From positions 1-5,205 of the forward strand of contig JAGGSX010000050.1 in assembly GCA_021158865.1 (NCBI GenBank): a DNA stretch of 5,205 nt, read 5' to 3'. Below the pieces are notes generated by a model that saw nothing but the letters and a program-made list of their open reading frames with translations, was not told where the DNA came from and did not search any database. This DNA is from Thermoplasmata archaeon (GTDB lineage Archaea; Thermoplasmatota; E2; UBA202; JdFR-43). The position numbers were made by a program, and so were the translations under genes. Shown here piece after piece: positions 1 to 5,104 of the stretch. The number at the start of each line of letters is the position of its first letter. Position 1 is the first letter of the stretch.

Positions 1-204
1 TGCAATATAAATTAACTTGATTATACTCGAGGAATTGGAGAAATTCCATGGTCGTGATATGAGGAATGCAGCCAGAAGATTGAAGAAAAGCTTGATATGA
101 AAAGCCTTGGTGTGCCATTAGAAAAAAATAATATAAAGAATGCAAAATGCCCCATCTGCGGGGAAAAAGCAACAAAATGGCTAAGGCTTGCAAAAAGTTA
201 TTGA
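1..204 (+). pseudogene. proS: 3' end of archaeal-type prolyl-tRNA synthetase, interrupted by two in-frame stops
   Basis: ProRS joins proline to tRNA(Pro) in the cytoplasm. The frame ending at TGA 202-204 reads as the C-terminal zinc domain of the archaeal/eukaryal-type enzyme: 'RGIGEIPW' (28-51), 'YEEC' (58-69), 'KSLGVPL', 'CPICGEKA' (148-171) and the terminal 'LAKSY'. Ending on Tyr is a hallmark of this class. Two interruptions lie in the same frame: TAA at 13-15 and TGA at 55-57. The TGA falls where relatives have Cys-Gly of a Cx4C zinc pair; 'TCGTGA' differs from 'TGTGGA' (Cys-Gly) by one inserted C and one missing G. Near the TAA, removing one T from 'ACTTGAT' would join another frame ('QYKLT') to 'DYTRG'. 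Sequence error near a contig end, a decayed copy or a real disruption are all possible. The 5' part lies outside the window. Family identity is fairly sure; pseudogene status is uncertain. Confidence 0.68.
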
Positions 205-217
205 TAAAAAGAGCTTA

Positions 218-233
218 CCAAAAAATTATAATA
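218..233 (+). promoter_or_regulatory. Possible BRE/TATA box for the secreted-protein gene
   Basis: The A-rich stretch 'CCAAAAAATTATAATA' is centred about 27 bases before the ATG at 253, the spacing expected of an archaeal BRE/TATA element driving a leaderless transcript. No Shine-Dalgarno sequence precedes this ATG. The surroundings are AT-rich throughout, so the match could be chance. Confidence 0.35.
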
Positions 234-252
234 TTGATATTGTTATATTCTC

Positions 253-2718
253 ATGAAAAAGAAAATCTTATTTATCATTGGAATTGTGGCATCTTTATCC
301 TTAATATGGATTTATACCACAGCCCAGCCGAGCATAAATAGTGTTAGTGATTCTCCAGATCCCGTAGAAGTTCCTGGTTATAATAATATAACAGCAGATA
401 TAACAAATGCCACACAAGCGTATGTTGAAATTTATTATCCAAACGCAACTTTAATGGGAAATTATTCAATGACAAATATTGCTTCAACAAATACATGGTA
501 TTATAACAACACCTATGCTTATCCCAATCCACTGGGAAAATATAATTATACAGTAAAAGCTGAAAATGCTACTGGATGGTCGTCATCATCAGCGCATAAT
601 TTCACTTTGCAGGATACGACGGCGCCAAATAGTTCTGTAAATTCACTGCCAAAATATTGGTATAATGCAAATGCAAGTGTAAATGCGACAGCGAGCGATA
701 ATTATCATGTAGCAAGTGTGAAACTTAAATACCGATATTCACCAGATAATTCAACATGGAGCTCATGGAATGATTTTTCAATAGATAATGCGGCGCCGTG
801 GCAGTGGAATTTTAATTTTTCAGATGGGGATGGCTATTACAGATTCTTTACAATAGCTACAGATGATGCTGGAAATAATGAACCATGGCCTCCAGTTTAT
901 GATGAAAGTGCAGCCTATGATTCTACACCTCCAACGTCAAGTATAGATGGAATGGCATACTGGTATACCTCCTTACCAATTGTGATAACTGCTTCTGCTT
1001 CAGATTCTTTATCTGGATTAAATAGCGTAACACTCCATTATAGATATAGTAGTGATAACTCTTCATGGGGTTCATGGCATGTCTTCGCCACAGATTCTTC
1101 TTCTCCATGGCAGTGGAATTTTAATGCTCCAGATGGGGATGGCTATTATGAATTTTATTCAATAGCAAGTGATAATGCAAGTAATGAAGAAAGCAAGACA
1201 ACAGCAGATGAAAATGCTGGTGTAGATACAACACCTCCAGCAACAAGCATATCAGCATCGCCATCAGAGGGAAATCATATAAAATCTTCTTCATCAATAG
1301 TCCTTTCTGCAATAGATGCAACTTCCGGCTTAAATGCAACTTATTATCGTATATGGAATGGTTCGTGGCATCCTCTGCCTGGCACTGGAGTAGGCAAGGG
1401 AAACAATTTTTATATTTATGCAGGAGCATTTTATTTAAATAAGGAAGGGACAAATTATGTTGAATATTATAGTGATGATAAATTAGGAAATGAAGAAGCT
1501 GTCAATAATAAAACATATATTGTAGATGATAGCCCACCTTCTATATCGAATATTACGGCAAGTCCTCCTTCCCAAGTTCCTGGAGGAAAAGTCAATGTAA
1601 GTTGCACTGTTACTGATGATACAGGTGTAGATGGCGTATATTTGGAAGTGAGATATCCAGATGGCTCTTTTTCAAACTTCACCATGCATTATAAGCTATG
1701 TACAACATATTATAGAGAGGAGGTTTATACAATTGTAGGAACTTATAACTTTACCATATATGCAAAAGATTCCCTCGGAAATGCAATAAGGAGTGGCATT
1801 CATCATTTTGTAATAACTTCTTCTAACAATCCACCAGATGCACCAAGTAAACCATCAGGTCCATCATCTGGAAAAACTGGAATATCATATACATATTCAA
1901 CTTCCACAACTGACCCAGATGGTGATAATATATATTACTTCTTTGATTGGGGTGATTCGAGCAATAGCGGATGGATTGGTCCATATTCTTCTGGAGGTGC
2001 GGGAAGTGCATCTCATTCATGGACTTCTGCAGGCACATATTACGTAAAAGCAAAGGCAAAAGATATAAACAATGCGGAAAGTGGATGGTCAATTTCATTA
2101 ACTGTTATTATAACTCAAGCAAACAATCCTCCAACAACTACTTGCTTTATTAGCCCTTCTTCACCCAATGGAAAAAATGGATGGTATATCACAAGCGTTA
2201 ATGTTTCTCTGACTGCAACTGACCCTGAAGGAGATGCAATAGCATATACGAAATATAGAATAGATGGCGGAGCATGGCAGACATATAATGCTCCATTTAT
2301 AATATCTTCAGAAGGAGACCATGTCCTCGAATTTTATAGTGCTGATGATAAAGGAAATGTTGAAATTGCAAAAAGCACTGAAATAAAGATAGATAAAAGC
2401 GTGCCATATATTATAATACAACGCCCATTACCTGGCTACTTATACATTTTTGGTCGTCAGTTAATACCTCTTGCTACGGGCAATACAGTTATAATTGGAA
2501 GAATTGTTGTTAGAGCAATAGCTTATGATAGTCAATCAGATATACAAAATGTGTCATTCTATGTTAATGGAATGCTTGAAGATATAGATACCATGTATCC
2601 TTATGAATGGCTATGGGGAGGAGACATTGGATATAGATATTTAAGTGCAGTTGCTTACAACAAAGCTGGATTAAATGAACAATCGCCTCCGATATGGGTA
2701 TATATATTTAGCATATAA
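253..2718 (+). CDS. Secreted multi-domain Ig-like/PKD surface protein (821 aa)
   Basis: Probably an extracellular cell-surface or adhesion-type protein; exact role unknown. Residues 1-24 form a Sec signal peptide (KKK, then a hydrophobic stretch, likely cut after 'YTTA'). The rest reads as consecutive beta-sandwich modules: about 26-121 Ig-like; 122-222 and 223-324 a tandem pair sharing 'PWQWNF' and 'DGDGYY' at residues 182 and 285 onward; 325-425 Ig-like; 427-522 similar to the first module; 526-620 PKD-like ('DPDGDNIYYFFDWGD', 'SHSWTSAGTYYVKAKAKD'); 625-716 similar to OmpL47-type repeats ('YTKYRIDGGAWQTYNAPF'); 717-821 a terminal domain with 'GYLYIFGR', 'FYVNG' and 'PYEWLW'. About 24 N-x-S/T sequons suggest heavy N-glycosylation. 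There are only three cysteines (451, 483, 631); the first two could pair within one module. No C-terminal membrane helix or sorting tail is visible. No catalytic domain is recognised. It is probably co-transcribed with trmJ. Confidence 0.9.
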   Translation: MKKKILFIIGIVASLSLIWIYTTAQPSINSVSDSPDPVEVPGYNNITADITNATQAYVEIYYPNATLMGNYSMTNIASTNTWYYNNTYAYPNPLGKYNYTVKAENATGWSSSSAHNFTLQDTTAPNSSVNSLPKYWYNANASVNATASDNYHVASVKLKYRYSPDNSTWSSWNDFSIDNAAPWQWNFNFSDGDGYYRFFTIATDDAGNNEPWPPVYDESAAYDSTPPTSSIDGMAYWYTSLPIVITASASDSLSGLNSVTLHYRYSSDNSSWGSWHVFATDSSSPWQWNFNAPDGDGYYEFYSIASDNASNEESKTTADENAGVDTTPPATSISASPSEGNHIKSSSSIVLSAIDATSGLNATYYRIWNGSWHPLPGTGVGKGNNFYIYAGAFYLNKEGTNYVEYYSDDKLGNEEAVNNKTYIVDDSPPSISNITASPPSQVPGGKVNVSCTVTDDTGVDGVYLEVRYPDGSFSNFTMHYKLCTTYYREEVYTIVGTYNFTIYAKDSLGNAIRSGIHHFVITSSNNPPDAPSKPSGPSSGKTGISYTYSTSTTDPDGDNIYYFFDWGDSSNSGWIGPYSSGGAGSASHSWTSAGTYYVKAKAKDINNAESGWSISLTVIITQANNPPTTTCFISPSSPNGKNGWYITSVNVSLTATDPEGDAIAYTKYRIDGGAWQTYNAPFIISSEGDHVLEFYSADDKGNVEIAKSTEIKIDKSVPYIIIQRPLPGYLYIFGRQLIPLATGNTVIIGRIVVRAIAYDSQSDIQNVSFYVNGMLEDIDTMYPYEWLWGGDIGYRYLSAVAYNKAGLNEQSPPIWVYIFSI
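799..839 (+). repeat. Direct repeat, copy 1, within the secreted-protein gene
   Basis: This 41-base stretch matches 1108-1148 at all but about three positions, exactly 309 bases (103 codons) away. It encodes the 'WQWNF...DGDGYY' part of the first of two tandem modules. The near-identity at DNA level suggests recent duplication or gene conversion of this module. Confidence 0.75.
1108..1148 (+). repeat. Direct repeat, copy 2, within the secreted-protein gene
   Basis: Second copy of the repeat at 799-839, in the same frame and at the same place in the next module. The three differences cluster at 1126-1129, where the protein changes from 'NFSDGDG' to 'NAPDGDG'. Flanking module sequence is much less similar at DNA level. 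Confidence 0.75.
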
Positions 2719-3416
2719 TGGAATTTTCCATAATACTGGTTGAGCCAAAATATGCAGGTAATGCAGGAGCAGTGGCAAGAATAATGAAAAATTTTGGATT
2801 CAATAATTTATGGTTCATCTCTCCAAAATTTTCTATAGATGATAAAGAATGTATAAAATATTCAATGCATGCTTATGATATAATAAAAAATGCAAAAATT
2901 TTATCAAGTTTTGATGACGTTGTTAAAAAAGTTGATTATGTAGTTGGAACTTCATCAAAAGTTAGTGATAAAGATAATCAGCATGTGAGAAAATATTTTT
3001 ATATAAAAGAATTTGCCGATGAAATAAGAAAAATGGAAGGGAAGATTGGCATAGCTTTCGGGAGAGAAGATTATGGATTGGTAAATGAAGAATTAAAGAA
3101 ATGTGATTTGCTGGTGAAAATACCAACAAGCTTTGATTATCCTTCAATGAATTTATCCCACGCCGTAGCTATTTTATTATATGAAATTTATCATGCCATC
3201 CAACAGCCAAAACATGGTAAGATAATATACGCAAATGGAAAAGAAAAAGAAATGTTGCACAAATTTTTTGATGAATTTTTGAATAAAATAAATTATCCTG
3301 AATATAAAAAAGAAAGCACAAAAATCTTATTTCGCCGCATCATAGGAAGGGCAATGCTATCAAAGTGGGAATTCCATACTTTAATGGGTGTTTTTAAAAA
3401 AGCCATAAAGAAATAG
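2718..3416 (+). CDS. trmJ: tRNA (cytidine-2'-O-)-methyltransferase TrmJ, SPOUT superfamily (232 aa)
   Basis: Predicted cytoplasmic SAM-dependent methyltransferase that 2'-O-methylates nucleotide 32 in the tRNA anticodon loop; the studied archaeal TrmJ (Sulfolobus) acts on C32. The three SpoU/TrmJ motifs are present: 'GNAGAVARIMKNFG' (14-27, including Asn15 and Arg21), 'IGIAFGREDYGLVNEEL' (110-126), and 'IPTS' followed by 'YPSMNLSHAVAI' (135-152), which form the trefoil-knot SAM site. The C-terminal tail 'FRRIIGRAMLSKWEFHTLMG' resembles the TrmJ helical extension rather than TrmH or RlmB, and the length is close to normal for the family. The ATG at 2718 shares its A with the TAA of the upstream gene (TAATG), so translation is probably coupled. 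No Shine-Dalgarno site is seen. The exact target nucleotide is inferred from the family; an rRNA or other tRNA position cannot be excluded. Confidence 0.9.
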   Translation: MEFSIILVEPKYAGNAGAVARIMKNFGFNNLWFISPKFSIDDKECIKYSMHAYDIIKNAKILSSFDDVVKKVDYVVGTSSKVSDKDNQHVRKYFYIKEFADEIRKMEGKIGIAFGREDYGLVNEELKKCDLLVKIPTSFDYPSMNLSHAVAILLYEIYHAIQQPKHGKIIYANGKEKEMLHKFFDEFLNKINYPEYKKESTKILFRRIIGRAMLSKWEFHTLMGVFKKAIKK

Positions 3417-3465
3417 TTATCTTTGATATAATGGCACCTTATTAAATTGCTAAAGCCTTTCAGAA

Positions 3466-3480
3466 TAAATATAAAAAAAA
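3466..3480 (-). terminator. Likely poly-T transcription terminator for the minus-strand genes
   Basis: Four bases after the TAG of the 73-residue gene, the minus strand carries eight consecutive T (complement of 3473-3480) followed by 'ATATTTATT'. Archaeal RNA polymerase terminates on such T-rich tracts without a hairpin. The tract lies in the 68-base convergent gap after trmJ. No comparable T-run is seen on the plus strand for trmJ, only a weak 'TTATCTTT' at 3417-3424. Confidence 0.5.
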
Positions 3481-3484
3481 CAGC

Positions 3485-3706
3485 CTATATTGTTTCTAAT
3501 GAAAACCTTACATCTGTGCCTTTCAATGCCACTTGAACTTTGTCTGCAAACCAAAGCAATGTATCAACATCAGGGTCTCTTTCCCATTCATAGACGAAAT
3601 CATAACTTCCTTTAACGGCTCTAAAACCGAGCTCAAACAGCCTACTTTTAACTTCAGACGGCGGTGCGCCTTCACTGCTAAATATTATGCTTAGATATGT
3701 TTTCAT
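3485..3706 (-). CDS. Small conserved-looking protein of unknown function (73 aa)
   Basis: No function recognised. The protein begins 'MKTYLSIIFSSEGAPPSEV', contains 'GSYDFVYEW' and 'LLWFADKV', and ends 'VRFSLETI'. By eye the order is strand (3-9), helix (14-28), strand (30-42), helix (47-65), strand (67-73), which would fit a small alpha/beta ferredoxin-like fold. I have an impression of similar short proteins in euryarchaeal genomes, but no named family. The frame remains open upstream to an ATG at 3775. That start would overlap the radical SAM gene and add a hydrophobic stretch unlike the rest of the protein. The ATG at 3706 is preferred because a TATA-like box lies about 30 bases before it. 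It starts 38 bases after the radical SAM stop on the same strand, so it may be co-transcribed, transcribed alone, or both. Confidence 0.72.
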   Translation of the reverse strand: MKTYLSIIFSSEGAPPSEVKSRLFELGFRAVKGSYDFVYEWERDPDVDTLLWFADKVQVALKGTDVRFSLETI

Positions 3707-3730
3707 TTTTCCACAAAGAAATAAAAAGTA

Positions 3731-3741
3731 GGGATATAAAA
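3731..3741 (-). promoter_or_regulatory. TATA-like box for the 73-residue gene
   Basis: On the minus strand 'TTTTATATCCC' lies in the 38-base gap between the radical SAM stop and the ATG at 3706, centred about 30 bases before that ATG. This fits a promoter giving a leaderless or very short-leader mRNA and supports the short start. Confidence 0.45.
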
Positions 3742-3744
3742 TAA

Positions 3745-4575
3745 TTATGATGGTATTAAATGGCTTCCATCGCAAGTTTTCGCTTTAAAAGGATAGCCTT
3801 CACGGCATGTAGCGAATGTCATACCATATTTTTTGCAAGCTTTTTCAACTTTATTCAATAAATTAAATCTTAGGTTGCGAGGAAGATAATATGAATTTCC
3901 AATTCTTTCAAGTTTGACTTCTTTAAAATATGGGACTACGGCAGACAGCCTTTTCAAAGAATCTGTCCTCGGCTTAACTGTAGAAGTTACAACATGGCTG
4001 CAGTATTTTGATGCCTCTTTAACTATTTCTTCAATTTCATAATCATTTAAGCTTGGAATTATTGGGTCAAGCCTTATTGAACATGGAATGCCATTTGAAT
4101 GCATTTCTTCCAAGGCGACAAGGCGGCGGGATGGCGGCGGCGCCTTCCTTTCGATTTTTGCTATCTTTTTGTCATCCAAGCTTGTTAATGTTATGCTCAC
4201 GCTCGCTTTCATTTCGGCAAGCAAATCTGTGTCTCTTTTTACTAAATCTGATTTTGTTATTATTAATAGCCTTATTCCATTTTCTTTAAAAATTTTCAGG
4301 CATCTTCTTGTCGCCTGCAGTTCTTTTTCTTCAGGTGTGTAAGGGTCTGAGCTGTTTGACATGCTTATATAAATTCTTTTATCAATTTTATTTACTTCTT
4401 TTTTAAGCCTTTTGAATAAATCTTTTTTGAGGCGGGCATGAAAAGCATTGGGAATATATGATGTTATGTAGCAATAAATGCATGCATGAGAGCAGCCGGT
4501 ATAAGGACTGAAAGAATATTTTTTAGGGCATGTGCATAACTTGCTTTTCCATGGATCAAAAGGAGTGATAAGCAC
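3745..4575 (-). CDS. Radical SAM protein, SPL-like family (SplB/COG1533-type), GTG start (276 aa)
   Basis: Predicted 4Fe-4S radical SAM enzyme; substrate unknown. Numbered from the GTG, 'YTGCSHACIYCY' gives the CX3CX2C cluster ligands Cys28, Cys32 and Cys35. Other family features are 'FDPWKSKLCTCP' just after the start, 'SMSNSSDPYTPEE', 'ITKSDLV', 'RLDPIIP', 'STVKPR', and a C-terminal 'CREGYPF' and 'TCDGSHLI'. The family is named after spore photoproduct lyase, but archaea do not make spores and most members are uncharacterised, so a DNA-repair role is not implied. The frame also offers ATG at 4644 and 4680. The former leaves one base between divergent start codons and the latter runs into MBF1. 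GTG 4575 is chosen because recognisable similarity begins right after it and a TATA-like box lies about 26 bases upstream. Identity is strong; the start is moderately sure. Confidence 0.85.
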   Translation of the reverse strand: MLITPFDPWKSKLCTCPKKYSFSPYTGCSHACIYCYITSYIPNAFHARLKKDLFKRLKKEVNKIDKRIYISMSNSSDPYTPEEKELQATRRCLKIFKENGIRLLIITKSDLVKRDTDLLAEMKASVSITLTSLDDKKIAKIERKAPPPSRRLVALEEMHSNGIPCSIRLDPIIPSLNDYEIEEIVKEASKYCSHVVTSTVKPRTDSLKRLSAVVPYFKEVKLERIGNSYYLPRNLRFNLLNKVEKACKKYGMTFATCREGYPFKAKTCDGSHLIPS

Positions 4576-4594
4576 AAAGATAAATGCATTTTTG

Positions 4595-4605
4595 TATAAT
4601 ATATT
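4595..4605 (-). promoter_or_regulatory. TATA-like box for the radical SAM gene
   Basis: The minus strand reads 'AATATATTATA' here, centred about 26 bases before GTG 4575, the expected spacing for leaderless transcription starting at or next to that codon. If the longer ATG start at 4644 were used, this box would lie inside the coding region, so it bears on start choice. Confidence 0.45.
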
Positions 4606-4617
4606 TTGACCCAAAAG

Positions 4618-4627
4618 TTCATATTTT
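4618..4627 (+). promoter_or_regulatory. Weak TATA-like element for the MBF1 gene
   Basis: 'TTCATATTTT' lies about 24 bases before the ATG at 4646, near the position expected for a leaderless archaeal promoter. It is a poor match. The stronger 'TATAATATATT' at 4595-4605 could serve both directions if MBF1 has a leader of about 20 bases. No Shine-Dalgarno sequence is visible. Confidence 0.3.
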
Positions 4628-4645
4628 TGACTATATTGTATCATT

Positions 4646-5104
4646 ATGAGATGTGAGGTTTGTGGCAAAGAAACAAACAAACTTTATCCTGTTCTTATTG
4701 AAGGCGTGGAAATGATGGTTTGTGAAGAATGCAAAAAATTTGGAAAGCTAATTGAAAAAAAGAAAAAAGCTGCACCTATAAAAAAGGTTAAAAAAATTGT
4801 GCCATATTCCAAAGATGTTTTTCAAAACATGGATAAAGATTTGGTTCCAGGATGGGGAGAAAAGATAAAAGCAGCAAGAGAGTTAAAAAAATGGAGCAGA
4901 GAACAACTTGGTTCAAAAGTTGGGGAAAAAACAAATACAATAGCAAAAATAGAAAATGAAGAATTGCGTCCCCCAGATGATACGGTTAAAAAACTTGAAA
5001 AAGCTTTGGGAATCCAGCTATTTCAAAAAATTGAAGATGCTGTTATAAAGAAAAAGAAAGCAAGGAATTTAACCCTTGGAGATTTATTAAAAAAAGATGT
5101 ATAA
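4646..5104 (+). CDS. Multiprotein bridging factor 1, archaeal type (aMBF1), 152 aa
   Basis: Archaeal homologue of the eukaryotic coactivator MBF1. The archaeal protein is reported to bind the small ribosomal subunit, and a role in translation or transcription is still open. The N-terminus is a zinc ribbon, 'CEVC' (Cys3, Cys6) and 'CEEC' (Cys26, Cys29), with 'IEGVEMMVCEECKKFG' typical of the family. A lysine-rich linker follows (about 34-56), then a Cro/C1-type helix-turn-helix at about 72-126 ('KIKAARELKKWSREQLGSKV', 'TIAKIENEELRPP', 'LEKALGI'), and a basic tail (133-152). Length and domain order are those of archaeal MBF1. The start is fixed by the zinc ribbon beginning at residue 3. It is divergent from the radical SAM gene, and its last 8 bases overlap the following Sua5 gene, so the two are almost certainly one operon. 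Confidence 0.92.
   Translation: MRCEVCGKETNKLYPVLIEGVEMMVCEECKKFGKLIEKKKKAAPIKKVKKIVPYSKDVFQNMDKDLVPGWGEKIKAARELKKWSREQLGSKVGEKTNTIAKIENEELRPPDDTVKKLEKALGIQLFQKIEDAVIKKKKARNLTLGDLLKKDV

Noticed and set aside
55..57. TGA recoded as glycine, tryptophan or selenocysteine
   Set aside because: The same gene ends at a TGA immediately followed by TAA after the canonical terminal Tyr, a second in-frame stop is TAA, and the other genes use TGG for Trp with no internal TGA. No SECIS-like hairpin was recognised. Error or pseudogene is simpler.
97..204. Stand-alone 35-residue protein starting at ATG 97
   Set aside because: It is the same frame as, and fully explained by, the ProRS C-terminal zinc domain; nothing suggests independent initiation.
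147..341. Open frame of 64 codons across the proS end and the secreted-protein start
   Set aside because: It overlaps the ProRS tail and the signal peptide in another frame, its composition is that of translated AT-rich DNA, and it has no recognisable motif.
1121..1453. Antisense open frame of 110 codons inside the secreted-protein gene (and similar ones at 344-532, 923-1108, 1467-1685, 1823-2098)
   Set aside because: These are low-complexity Leu/His/Tyr-rich shadows of the sense gene, without start-site or family evidence.
3417..3484. Possible small RNA in the convergent gap
   Set aside because: I found no convincing hairpin or C/D-box pair; the stretch is short, AT-rich and better explained as a terminator region.
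3707..3775. N-terminal extension of the 73-residue protein from ATG 3775
   Set aside because: It would overlap the end of the radical SAM gene, adds a hydrophobic stretch unlike the rest of the protein, and a TATA-like box falls inside it at the right distance for the shorter start.
4053..4342. Plus-strand open frames opposite the radical SAM gene
   Set aside because: They lie antisense to well-conserved radical SAM motifs and have no recognisable domain.
3745..4575. Functional assignment as spore photoproduct lyase
   Set aside because: Only the family-level radical SAM features are visible; archaea lack spores and this broad family is mostly uncharacterised.
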